Shown: positions 9,542-16,380, counted from the first letter of the stretch. The stretch is DNA of 53,164 nt from Candidatus Sungbacteria bacterium RIFCSPLOWO2_01_FULL_47_32 (GCA_001820685.1 MHQP01000014.1:1-53164), one strand, 5' to 3'. The notes: generated by a model from the sequence alone, not told the origin. Program-made: numbers and translations.

Positions 9542-10201
9542 TTAAGATAAGTTTTTGACAAAATTTCTAATACTCCTCGCCAACAGGCGATAGGCAACAA
9601 AAAATAAAAAAAGGGCAGCCAAAATATAGGCGCTCAGAAGCCACCAATACTCGCCGTTTATAGCATCCCCCGCAAATACCACAATAAAAGCAGCCGGTAG
9701 TTCCGCGATACTAGTTAATATAAGGTAAAGCTTAAAGCGATACTGCAAAAGACCGAACACATATCCGGTCTCGGCGGGAGTTGCAAGCCGGAACAAAAGC
9801 AAAAAAGGGAATGTCATGTGCGGCTCAAGAATCAATCTCCACTTCGCGAGAGAACGCTCGCCGACAAGCCGCTCGACAAGCGGGCGCCCGGCATACCGTC
9901 CGATAGCATAAGCAAGCGCGTCCCCAAGCATCCACCCCGCAAACAAGAAAAAGAATGCCGGAAAAACACCCCAAACAGCTACCACCATCGGCGCAAGCGG
10001 AGAACTGCTGAAAGGACCGAGCAGGACCGATACGGCCGCAAGCGCAACAAAGATTACCACCCCAATAACCGTGTGCTCCGCCATAATACTCACCAACCTT
10101 CCTCCAAATCCGCCAAAATAATTTTCAAAATATGCCGTCGCCACAAATAGCAACACGATGAAGAGAACAATGAAACCGGCTATAGGAATAAGTTTATGCA
10201 T
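9542..10201 (-). CDS. VTT-domain (TVP38/TMEM64-like) membrane protein
   Basis: About 219 residues from the ATG at 10201, with 5-6 hydrophobic helices. The central region has 'GPFSSSPLAPMVVAVWG' followed by 'FAGWMLGDALAYAIGRYAG' and 'LFRLATPAET', the layout of the VTT fold shared by TVP38, DedA and VMP1. Eukaryotic VTT proteins scramble lipids; the role in this organism is unknown. It differs from the DedA protein at 50668. The frame stays open to 10258, but the extra 19 residues are polar and lack a good ribosome site. It is separated from the macroglobulin gene by a hairpin and is divergent from the HtrA-like gene. Confidence 0.8.
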   Translation of the reverse strand: MHKLIPIAGFIVLFIVLLFVATAYFENYFGGFGGRLVSIMAEHTVIGVVIFVALAAVSVLLGPFSSSPLAPMVVAVWGVFPAFFFLFAGWMLGDALAYAIGRYAGRPLVERLVGERSLAKWRLILEPHMTFPFLLLFRLATPAETGYVFGLLQYRFKLYLILTSIAELPAAFIVVFAGDAINGEYWWLLSAYILAALFLFFVAYRLLARSIRNFVKNLS

Positions 10202-10417
10202 ATATCTAGCATGAACAATATTGCTGCTTCTGTCTAGATAGGTAGAGAGAGTAAGCACCGGCTATCGGAGCGGAAACGAATCCGCACGATGGCATTTCGT
10301 TAACAAAAACCAACCCGGAGCGAGGACTTTTGACTGCTTTTTGGCCTCCTTTGAAAGAAGGACCACGAGCTGGTACAATGCCTCTCAATCCCATTTCCTT
10401 GTGCATTTGTTTTGGTG

Positions 10418-10448
10418 TTGATAAACAACATAGAAATGGTAATATAAA
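10418..10448 (+). promoter_or_regulatory. Promoter of the HtrA-like gene
   Basis: TTGATA (10418-10423), 16-bp spacer, TAATAT (10440-10445), overlapping TATAAA. The start codon at 10466 would lie only about 10-15 nt after the transcription start, leaving no room for a normal ribosome-binding site. Confidence 0.5.
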
Positions 10449-10465
10449 ATATATCTTTAACAACC

Positions 10466-11545
10466 ATGTGGCGGCTAGTGATGTCCAGGCGGCTCATCGC
10501 AGTTATATTGCTTATTATTGTGCCATTAGTGTTTGCCGGATGCATCTCATCTGCACAACTTTCTTCTCCGGACTTTTCAAAACTTTATAAAAAGACGCAG
10601 GAAAGCGTCGTACAGATCAAAACCAAGAAGTATGTAGACGAGAAAGACGGCCTCCGCATTGAAAGACATGCCGCAAGCGGAGTCGTGATGGCGTCACGGC
10701 GCATTGCCGAAAACAGATTTGAAACCCGCGTGTTGACCAATTTTCATGTTGTACGAAATCAGGATGAACTATATGTACACACAGCAGACGGAAAACAATA
10801 TCGGGCAACGATACTCGGATACGATGAACTCCGCGACCTGGCATCCCTCACCATGACGACATCGCAGCAATTGCAACCGGTCGTTCTCGGCGAATCGGAA
10901 AAACTTAACATCGGAGATTGGGCGTATCTGATCGGAAATCCACTTGGGATTCCGTGGAGCCTGTCAGTTGGGCGGATAGGCAACATCGGCAAAAATCCGT
11001 TGTATGATACAATACAGTTCGACGGCGGATTGAACAAGGGCAATTCCGGAGGAGCGCTCTTCAACACAAAGGGAGAGCTGGTCGGCATTTCGCATCGTGT
11101 TGGCGGCGACAATATCGGCTTTGCCATATCTGCAAGAATAGTAAAGCAGTTGTGGCCCGCGCTTGAACGTGGAGAAGTTGTGTCCCACGGATATATCGGG
11201 GTAACACTCACAGAAATCGGATGGCTTGACCAAGCCACTGCTCGCGCCCTTGGCCTATCGTATCCGCCGCAGATCGAGATTGGCGTGGTCATATCAGATG
11301 TTGTTCCTTATTCATCAGCTTTTTTTGCAGGACTAATGGTTGGAGATATCATCGTAGCAATTGCAAGAACTAAAATAACGACGGTCGAGGATGCGCAGGA
11401 TGCCATTGCGAGAAGTGGGCCCGGAACGCAAATTTTGCTGACGATAATACGCGGCAACTTAGTGAAAGATTTTATCATGCCGGTAGAATCCGCCCCTGTA
11501 TCAGGAAACAAGGGGCCCGCAGACGCTGCGCTAAAAAATTCTTAA
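10466..11545 (+). CDS. HtrA/DegP-like serine protease, lipoprotein with one PDZ domain
   Basis: 359 residues. A lipoprotein signal ends in VFAGC with the lipidated Cys at 26. The trypsin-like domain shows the triad His94 (TNFHVV), Asp124 (RDLASL) and Ser194 (GNSGGALF). A PDZ domain occupies about 245-345 ('GLMVGDIIVAI'). The family degrades or refolds damaged envelope proteins and is typically membrane-anchored by an uncleaved helix in Gram-positives; lipid anchoring is a less common arrangement. An alternative ATG at 10481 gives the shorter N-terminus MSRRL, more like a signal peptide; neither start has a clear Shine-Dalgarno site. It stands alone between its own promoter and terminator. Confidence 0.9.
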   Translation: MWRLVMSRRLIAVILLIIVPLVFAGCISSAQLSSPDFSKLYKKTQESVVQIKTKKYVDEKDGLRIERHAASGVVMASRRIAENRFETRVLTNFHVVRNQDELYVHTADGKQYRATILGYDELRDLASLTMTTSQQLQPVVLGESEKLNIGDWAYLIGNPLGIPWSLSVGRIGNIGKNPLYDTIQFDGGLNKGNSGGALFNTKGELVGISHRVGGDNIGFAISARIVKQLWPALERGEVVSHGYIGVTLTEIGWLDQATARALGLSYPPQIEIGVVISDVVPYSSAFFAGLMVGDIIVAIARTKITTVEDAQDAIARSGPGTQILLTIIRGNLVKDFIMPVESAPVSGNKGPADAALKNS

Positions 11546-11566
11546 ACCCAGCAATGGGTTTTTCTA
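11544..11566 (+). terminator. Terminator of the HtrA-like gene
   Basis: A 7-bp stem (11544-11550 with 11555-11561), GCAA loop and a run of T, overlapping the stop codon. Confidence 0.7.
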
Positions 11567-11650
11567 TTTCTTGTTCTTGCGCGAGTATTACTGCTTGGCC
11601 TGTTTCAAACGAGAAAACAAAATCCACCAAAATTGGGTGAATTTTTGTTC

Positions 11651-11901
11651 CTGAATACGGCACTCAGCCGGTATGACGTGGACGTAATGAGGTTTGGAAT
11701 AGTTCGAGACCTTGGAGGGTCAAAACGACCCATCAAGGACACACTGAACTTTTCTCCAACACTGGCCACATCGGTATCGAACTTCCACCAGCGAGACCGT
11801 TAGTGGCTTTTTGAGCGGTTACTCCCCTCTCCTTATTAAGGGGTCTCGGTAGGGGTCAATTTTTATATCTTATCAAAAATGAGACAAATGAGACACTACC
11901 C
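11651..11901 (+). repeat. 251-bp direct repeat, copy R1
   Basis: Nearly the same 251 bp recur at 13846-14096. The last 200 bp differ at only about six positions; the first 50 bp are more diverged. Each copy starts right after a stem-loop (here 11620-11644) and ends with a tandem TGAGACA motif and ACTACCC. No ORF of substance lies inside. The rest of the 477-bp gap between the HtrA gene and the toxin holds this repeat, the two flanking hairpins and the minus-strand terminator. The strand given is arbitrary. Confidence 0.92.
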
Positions 11902-11927
11902 CTAAAAAGGATTTTGTGTCTCTTTTT
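11890..11927 (+). terminator. Stem-loop closing repeat R1
   Basis: GAGACAC (11890-11896) pairs with GTGTCTC (11916-11922), followed by TTTTT. The same closing arms exist after R2 (14085-14116) although the loop sequences differ, which suggests the helix itself is kept. Confidence 0.5.
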
Positions 11928-11935
11928 CGGTTAAA

Positions 11936-11974
11936 TAAAAAAGAAAGCCGTCGAATCTCATCAACGGTTTCTTT
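11936..11974 (-). terminator. Terminator of the Panacea/RelE operon
   Basis: On the minus strand an 11-12-bp stem with one mismatch (11974-11964 with 11951-11940) is followed by TTTTTT, about 50 bp after the toxin stop codon. Confidence 0.6.
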
Positions 11975-12021
11975 AATCCTTTTTCTTCTGATTGACGAGG
12001 GAACTGTTTTCCACCGAAGAA

Positions 12022-12363
12022 CTAAAAATCTGACAACCTCGCTTTTATTAATTCAAGTAGTTCGTGTTCGGTTTTATAAATTCCGTGACGTGAAAAAACC
12101 AAAATACGGCAAATCTCATTCTCTAGAATTTCAAAAATAACTCGATAGCCCTGCGATTTTCCAATATTCTCCTTTAACGGCACAACCCGCGCTTTATAAA
12201 CTTCTCTGCTGCCAAAACCCGGAAACCTGTCTATTCCGGGAGTTTCCCGCACTCCTTTCACACTAAAAAAACGCTCCCATGCCTCCAGTGATTCGAGTGG
12301 AGCCGAGAAGCGTTTTAATTTCCTAATATCATTTTCAATTGCATCATGCCTGCAAATTTCCAT
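12022..12363 (-). CDS. RelE/ParE-like toxin
   Basis: 113 residues. The C-terminal half, with 'EVYKARVVPL', 'GYRVIFEI' and 'RILVFSRHGIYKTEHELLEL', matches the RelE/HigB-type fold of ribosome-dependent mRNA interferases. The N-terminal 40 residues are helical and less typical. It starts 5 bp after the stop of the Panacea-domain gene, so the two are cotranscribed with the antitoxin first. The catalytic residues cannot be assigned confidently from sequence alone. Confidence 0.75.
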   Translation of the reverse strand: MEICRHDAIENDIRKLKRFSAPLESLEAWERFFSVKGVRETPGIDRFPGFGSREVYKARVVPLKENIGKSQGYRVIFEILENEICRILVFSRHGIYKTEHELLELIKARLSDF

Positions 12364-12368
12364 ACATG

Positions 12369-12866
12369 CTAGAGTTTTGCCATTTCAGCATATTTATTCC
12401 TGTAATACGCCAAATTGTAGTCAATAACATCATTGGGCTTAGTGGCAATCCAAGGAGCTTCTCCATGACTGGCGTTTTTCATTTCTGAGCCAGAAAATTT
12501 TTCCCATTTATCGGCAATTTCCTCGAGCATTACCAGTTCTTCTTTTGAAAAAACTTGGATATCAAAACTTTTTATTGCTTCAATGTGTTGCTGGTCGTTA
12601 TAGCCAGGGCCAATCGTTCTCTTCACTATTCTGATATCTTTTCCCGTCATATTTTTGATCATCTTCTCGCCCATTCTTGGCACAGGACCATTTTCAAAAC
12701 GTAAATATTCGTCGCCAGTTACCGTGTTGCCATACTTTTCAAAAAAATCAAAATCAAGAAAATAAAGAAGCTTCATCAATTTAAGCTTCCCGAGGGTGCC
12801 GTTTTGAATCTTATTTGCGAAGAATAAAATGGCGTTTTTATACTTTTTTTCGTTTATTTTGGCCAT
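12369..12866 (-). CDS. Panacea-domain (SocA/DUF4065) antitoxin
   Basis: 165 residues from the ATG at 12866 (MAKINEKKYK). Family features: 'GKLKLMKLLYFLDFDFFEKYG' region near residue 25-45, 'FENGPVP' near 60, and a C-terminal 'SHGEAPWIATKP'. Panacea domains are known antitoxins that pair with many unrelated toxin folds, and SocA is a related adaptor. The position directly upstream of a RelE-like toxin, sharing one promoter, fits this role. A longer frame to 12944 runs through the promoter and is rejected. No Shine-Dalgarno site is visible. Confidence 0.85.
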   Translation of the reverse strand: MAKINEKKYKNAILFFANKIQNGTLGKLKLMKLLYFLDFDFFEKYGNTVTGDEYLRFENGPVPRMGEKMIKNMTGKDIRIVKRTIGPGYNDQQHIEAIKSFDIQVFSKEELVMLEEIADKWEKFSGSEMKNASHGEAPWIATKPNDVIDYNLAYYRNKYAEMAKL

Positions 12867-12894
12867 TTTTATTACATTATTATACTCTACAGAC

Positions 12895-12922
12895 ATTATA
12901 TCATAATTAACGGTAAAGGCAA
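12895..12922 (-). promoter_or_regulatory. Promoter of the Panacea/RelE operon
   Basis: TTGCCT (12922-12917), 16-bp spacer, TATAAT (12900-12895) on the minus strand, about 30 bp before the ATG. A second TATAAT (12884-12879) lies closer to the start codon and is an alternative -10. The 12923-13254 stretch upstream holds no gene I accept, only an out-of-frame low-quality ORF. Confidence 0.5.
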
Positions 12923-13254
12923 AAATTCCGGACGATTTTGGCAAACATACCCAAAACCAAAATTAACGTTATTTAATATCTTTTTCGGGCGAATCCTAAA
13001 AACATGTGTCTCCTGAACAAAATCCGAACTTTTTACCAAACCAATCCGAGCGAGGACTAATCTGCGCGCTTCGTCCGCTCCCTTCGGTCGCGGGAGCAAA
13101 AACCAAAAATTTTCCTTACCTTTCTTCTTTTCCTCGGCGGAGGGTGTGGGGGGAGCCGACAAAAAATGGAAATGAAATTTTTGGTTTTGCTTCGCCGCTT
13201 CAGACTACAAAATGAGCTAGTTCTATTTTATCACTTAGGGTGATACCTTGTCGC

Positions 13255-13440
13255 TCATTTCTCCGTCCTTGCGGCGAGACGAGGCGCTTCCTCTCGGCGT
13301 TTGGTGGTAACTCGAAAATCTGTGGCTTCGGTAGCGAACAGTGGTAATGAAAAAGGGCGCACATCTCCGAAGAGTTGTGCGCCTAATGAAAGAAAAATTT
13401 GTATAACCTCTTTTCCTGAAAGAGTCTTAAGTTTTGGCAT
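13255..13440 (-). pseudogene. Truncated hicA toxin remnant
   Basis: The frame starts MPKLKTLSGKEVIQIFLSLG, the typical HicA N-terminus, then loses all similarity after about 22 residues. The HicA core (Gly-Ser-His motif, GTL helix) is missing. A terminator hairpin follows the remnant inside the open frame, so the toxin has been deleted and replaced by intergenic sequence. The start overlaps the end of hicB by 14 bp, which is the normal coupled arrangement. The antitoxin is therefore an orphan. Confidence 0.75.
13350..13383 (-). terminator. Terminator after hicB and the hicA stub
   Basis: Minus-strand stem GGCGCACA (13383-13376) with TGTGCGCC (13363-13356), loop of 12 nt that pairs further, then CTTTTT. 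Confidence 0.8.
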
Positions 13441-13657
13441 ATGACGGTTCAATCTCAAAACTTGCGAGTACCGATGGTTTTTCGATCAAATCGAAATCAG
13501 CGGGATTTTCATCCTCAAGCTGTAATGCGATAGCTTCTTTCAAGTTTTCAGAAAGTTCGTCAAGCGTTCTACCTTGCGTCACCACCGGCAAGTCAACGCA
13601 TTCCGCTACATAATGCGTATCACCTTTAAATACGTGTACCTGTATGATTTTTTTCAT
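13427..13657 (-). CDS. hicB: HicB-family antitoxin
   Basis: 76 residues with the HicB partial RNase H-like fold: 'VHVFKGDTHYVAECVDLPVV' then 'TQGRTLDELSENLKEAI'. HicB proteins bind and block HicA mRNA interferases. There is no separate C-terminal DNA-binding domain, as in many short HicB proteins. Its toxin partner is truncated. The -10 box ends 6 bp before the ATG, so the mRNA is probably leaderless. Confidence 0.88.
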   Translation of the reverse strand: MKKIIQVHVFKGDTHYVAECVDLPVVTQGRTLDELSENLKEAIALQLEDENPADFDLIEKPSVLASFEIEPSYAKT

Positions 13658-13663
13658 GCGTTA

Positions 13664-13692
13664 AGTATAGCACATATTTGAATTAAGTACAA
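13664..13692 (-). promoter_or_regulatory. Promoter of hicB
   Basis: TTGTAC (13692-13687), 17-bp spacer, TATACT (13669-13664). Transcription should start at or within a nucleotide or two of the ATG at 13657, implying a leaderless message. Confidence 0.65.
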
Positions 13693-13731
13693 ATGACGTA
13701 AACCGCCGATTTGGCTGTTTTTTTGAAAGTT

Positions 13732-13752
13732 GACCCGCCTTGGATTCGAACT
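13732..13752 (-). other. Possible 3' fragment of a tRNA gene
   Basis: The minus strand carries a T-loop-like AGTTCGAATCC followed by AAGGCGGGTCA, resembling the T arm and acceptor end of a tRNA with no 5' part. It lies about 95 bp before repeat R2. Could be a scar of integration at a tRNA 3' end or chance similarity. Confidence 0.3.
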
Positions 13753-13809
13753 AAAAAATTAGAATTTTTTTGAGAGTACATGGTTGCAAGAATACGAAAC
13801 GAGCCCTAA

Positions 13810-13845
13810 AACAGAAAACCATCGATTTCTCGATGGTTTTCTGTT
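13810..13845 (+). repeat. 16-bp perfect inverted repeat abutting R2
   Basis: Arms 13810-13825 and 13830-13845 with a TTTC loop. The structure ends exactly where repeat R2 begins. A weaker stem-loop stands at the same place before R1 (11620-11644). T-rich ends make it a plausible terminator on either strand. Confidence 0.75.
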
Positions 13846-14096
13846 CTGAATACGGCGCTCAGCCGGTATGCCGTGACGGAATGAGATTTTGATAAGTTCG
13901 AGACCTGGGAGGGTCAAAACGACCCATCAAGGACACGCTGAACTTTTCTCCAACACTGGCCACATCGGTATCGAACTTCCACCAGTGAGACCGTTGTGGC
14001 TTTTTGAGCGGTTACTCCCCTCTCTCCCTATTAAGGGGTCTCGGTAGGGGTCAATTTTTATATCTTATCAAAAATGAGACAAATGAGACACTACCC
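13846..14096 (+). repeat. 251-bp direct repeat, copy R2
   Basis: Second copy of the repeat at 11651-11901, in the same orientation and of the same length. It ends 113 bp before the Fic start codon. A closing stem-loop of GAGACAC (14085-14091) with GTGTCTC (14110-14116), extended by ACCC/GGGT, follows. The 552-bp gap between hicB and fic holds this copy, the abutting inverted repeat, the tRNA-like fragment and the Fic operator. Confidence 0.92.
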
Positions 14097-14149
14097 ATGG
14101 AAGCCCTGGGTGTCTCATACTTTTCAATTAGAGGCCTACCACGTTGTTC

Positions 14150-14201
14150 TTGCGCGATTTTTTGCGCGATTCTTGCGCTATTTAAAAATATGCGCTATAC
14201 T
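14150..14201 (+). promoter_or_regulatory. Promoter and iterated operator of the Fic gene
   Basis: TTGCGC (14173-14178), 17-bp spacer, TATACT (14196-14201), only 8 bp before the ATG, so the message is probably leaderless. Copies of TTGCGCGATT occur at 14150, 14162 and (TTGCGCTATT) 14173, with a further TGCGCTAT at 14191. They overlap the -35 and -10 boxes and look like binding sites for a repressor, possibly the Fic protein itself through its winged helix. Confidence 0.7.
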
Positions 14202-14209
14202 GTCAATAT

Positions 14210-15268
14210 ATGTTCAATCCTGATTATAAACTCACTGACAAAATCGTCAATCTGCTTACCGCCATAGCAGAAGCAAAAGCGGTTATTAGTCGCGCTAAAC
14301 TTCTTCCAAAACAGGAGTTGCGGTTAAGACGCCAAGCATTAATCAGAATGACTCATGCCTCCACAAAAATTGAGGGCAATATTTTAAATATTCATCAGGT
14401 GGAAGCAATTGTACAGCATAAGAAAATAGATGCTCCGGCTAGAGATATATATGAGGTAGAAAATTATCTTAAAGCACTGCGCTATATCGGTAAGATCGTA
14501 GAGGGCAAACAAACTATTACGGAAAAGGAGGTCTTAAGAATTCATAAGCTTGTTACTGATAAAACTCTACCAGAAGAACAATCAGGGCATTATCGTCAAG
14601 GACCGGTTTATGTCGTTCGCCGGAGACTGGGTATGCCCGATGAGATTATCTACACGGCGGCTGATACCAAAGAAGTACAATCTCTTATGCACGCTTTAGT
14701 TGAATGGATACAAAAAACGGAAAAAGAAGATATTCATCCCATCATCGTTGCAGGCGTAGCCCATCAACAATTTGCCGCAATTCACCCATTTAGCGATGGA
14801 AATGGCCGTACTGCGCGGGCTCTGGCTACGCTTATTCTATACCAGCGCGATTATGATTTCCGCCGCCTTTTTGCACTCGAGGATTATTACAATAAAGATC
14901 GTCCTCAATATTACAAATACATCAACGTCGGAAAGAATTATAAAGAACGAAGAACCGATTTTACTCCGTGGCTTGAGTACTTCGTAAAAGGATTTAAAGA
15001 AGAAATCGATAACGTGAAATCGAAAGTAATTTCTCTCGCCGGAAGAAAGGTCGGCAAAGAAATTGATTCGCAGATTTTTCTCGACAAGGAACAGTTGAAA
15101 ATAATCGAATTTCTCGAACAAATGAGGAGGATTACGGTGCAAGACGCGTTGGATATTCTTGAATGCCCAAGAAGAACTGCGCAATTGCATCTTCAAAAGT
15201 TGAAAAAAATAAAGATGATTCGGCAGGTCGGCAAAGGACCTTCGTCGGCCTATACACTTGTGAAATAG
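14210..15268 (+). CDS. Fic family protein with C-terminal winged helix
   Basis: 352 residues. The Fic active-site motif HPFSDGNGRTAR starts at His192 and is complete. The N-terminal inhibitory helix motif STKIEGN (51-57) carries the Glu that blocks ATP binding in class II Fic proteins. A winged-helix-like segment follows from about 285 ('ITVQDALDILECPRRTAQLH'). Fic enzymes transfer AMP or other groups from nucleotides to protein hydroxyls; the target is unknown. Similar Fic-wHTH proteins are often autoregulated. It sits at the right end of the repeat-bracketed toxin island and converges with the SWIM gene, 9 bp away. Confidence 0.93.
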   Translation: MFNPDYKLTDKIVNLLTAIAEAKAVISRAKLLPKQELRLRRQALIRMTHASTKIEGNILNIHQVEAIVQHKKIDAPARDIYEVENYLKALRYIGKIVEGKQTITEKEVLRIHKLVTDKTLPEEQSGHYRQGPVYVVRRRLGMPDEIIYTAADTKEVQSLMHALVEWIQKTEKEDIHPIIVAGVAHQQFAAIHPFSDGNGRTARALATLILYQRDYDFRRLFALEDYYNKDRPQYYKYINVGKNYKERRTDFTPWLEYFVKGFKEEIDNVKSKVISLAGRKVGKEIDSQIFLDKEQLKIIEFLEQMRRITVQDALDILECPRRTAQLHLQKLKKIKMIRQVGKGPSSAYTLVK

Positions 15269-15277
15269 TTATATCGA

Positions 15278-16054
15278 TTAAAGTTTTAAGAGCGGCGCTT
15301 CCCAACCGAAACACGTCTCTTTGTCTTTTAACATTTTGAATGCTTTTGTGCAGGAGGCATTAAGTTTTGCATATTCTTTAAGCACCTGAACAGTTTCTTC
15401 AATCAGACCGCCGACGGTACCGTCGGAATCATCAACACCGCTTCGGCAAAGTTTGTCATCAAGCCTCAAGAGCAAATCAATGAGTAATTTTGCGGTTTGT
15501 TCGCTCACCGGCAATTCTGAAATGATTTTTGACAAACGATTGCATCCTTCCGAAAGAGAACTCTGGTATGAAAACCAAATTCGGGAAGGTCCATTATATG
15601 GCTTAATATATTTCATGGCGCCAGTGATTGATTTTTTTACTGCGGATAACCCGGCGTTACTTAATTCTTCCAACCGGCCACTGCAAGTGGCTTGAGAAAC
15701 GAGCTGCTTATCCTTCTCACTCAATTTTTTACCATCCATCACCGCATGAATTGCTACCGCCACCATATGTTTACAAAGCGTATCATTCTGACCAAGATAG
15801 CATTCGCAATGACCGTAGTCATAGCGGCGCGCCTCCACTGAAACTCGATACGGTTTTGTGCCCAGCACTATAGCTGAATAGTTGCCGATACCCTCTTCGA
15901 TCTGTGTTACTTTTCCATACTCGTATAAGCCAACTGCCTTTTCAAAAGTCAGCCTGTCGGTTGCAAATTTAATTTTATCCAAATCATATGAAGGCTTCAT
16001 AAAATTTACTTGGGTCGAATCCAAGAAACGAGCGGCGCTAATGTTCGAACGCAT
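15278..16054 (-). CDS. SWIM zinc-finger protein
   Basis: 258 residues from the ATG at 16054. The SWIM motif CxCx(8)CxH is intact (C83, C85, C94, H96), preceded by 'YDYGHC'. SWIM domains bind zinc and usually DNA or proteins; the C-terminal 130 residues are helical and not recognised. A GTG-started frame reaches 16129, but its first codons would overlap the 3' part of the interrupted tRNA-Gln, so I prefer an internal start; another candidate is the ATG at 16000 (MKPSYDLDKI). Confidence 0.75.
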   Translation of the reverse strand: MRSNISAARFLDSTQVNFMKPSYDLDKIKFATDRLTFEKAVGLYEYGKVTQIEEGIGNYSAIVLGTKPYRVSVEARRYDYGHCECYLGQNDTLCKHMVAVAIHAVMDGKKLSEKDKQLVSQATCSGRLEELSNAGLSAVKKSITGAMKYIKPYNGPSRIWFSYQSSLSEGCNRLSKIISELPVSEQTAKLLIDLLLRLDDKLCRSGVDDSDGTVGGLIEETVQVLKEYAKLNASCTKAFKMLKDKETCFGWEAPLLKL

Positions 16055-16125
16055 CCTAGTCGCCTTAGCGACGTAGGCGTCTCGATCTCCTGAATTAGCA
16101 TGTGCTGACTGCGGGACTTGGATTT

Positions 16126-16313
16126 TCACCCCGTTAGATACAGCAATATAATATTTAATATACTTCCAAGCAGCGCTGCGGGACCTGGATTCGAACCAAG
16201 ATACCCGCCTCCAGAGGGCGGTGTCCTACCGTTAGACGATCCCGCAGCGCTGCCAACAAGACAGAATCTCTGAAATAATTTCTCTACATTTAATTTTAAG
16301 CATCTAACGGGGC
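16126..16313 (-). mobile_element. 188-bp insert with terminal inverted repeats carrying a complete tRNA-Gln
   Basis: The ends are TCACCCCGTTAGATAC and, inverted, TCGCCCCGTTAGATGC (14 of 16 match), so an 11-bp perfect helix CCCCGTTAGAT/ATCTAACGGGG can close the insert. It lies exactly between TTC and AAAT of the outer tRNA T-loop. The only gene inside is tRNA-Gln(CTG). No transposase is encoded, so it is a MITE-like or intron-like unit; the type label is tentative. Confidence 0.6.
16176..16246 (-). tRNA. tRNA-Gln (anticodon CTG), complete
   Basis: 71 nt including discriminator G. Acceptor TGCGGGA/TCCCGCA, anticodon stem CCGCC/GGCGG with loop CTCTGGA, T arm CTTGG-TTCGAAT-CCAGG. No CCA encoded. 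The leader GCAGCGCT pairs with the trailer AGCGCTGC, extending the acceptor helix by 8 bp. Charging is probably indirect through Glu-tRNA and GatCAB, since gatB is in the window. Confidence 0.95.
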
Positions 16314-16380
16314 GAACCAAGATACCATGCTCCAGAGGCATGTGTCCTACCATTAGACGATCCCGCAATACGTAAACTAT

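Larger units (their letters stand above)
16109..16367 (-). tRNA. tRNA-Gln(CTG) gene interrupted in the T-loop by a 188-bp insert
   Basis: The 5' part (16367-16314, 54 nt) runs from U1 through an intact anticodon arm (loop CTCTGGA) to TTC of the T-loop. The 3' part (16125-16109, 17 nt) continues with AAAT, the T-stem CCAAG, acceptor TCCCGCA and discriminator G73. Joined, they give 71 nt with a perfect 7-bp acceptor stem, T-stem CTTGG/CCAAG and a 7-nt T-loop, the same length as the complete tRNA-Gln lying inside the insert. U1-A72 and G73 are glutamine identity features. Whether the transcript is spliced, processed or dead is unknown. No CCA is encoded. Confidence 0.7.

Noticed and set aside
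11651-11901. Repeat R as a tRNA, tmRNA or CRISPR unit
   Set aside because: GTTCGAGACC resembles a T-loop, but no paired stems of a tRNA surround it; only two copies exist, 2.2 kb apart, so it is not a CRISPR.
12896-13162. 88-codon minus-strand ORF before the Panacea gene
   Set aside because: Composition is intergenic-like, it runs through the operon promoter, and no family resemblance is visible.
16126-16313. Group I or group II intron in tRNA-Gln
   Set aside because: Only 188 bp, filled by a tRNA gene, located in the T-loop, with no catalytic core motifs recognisable.
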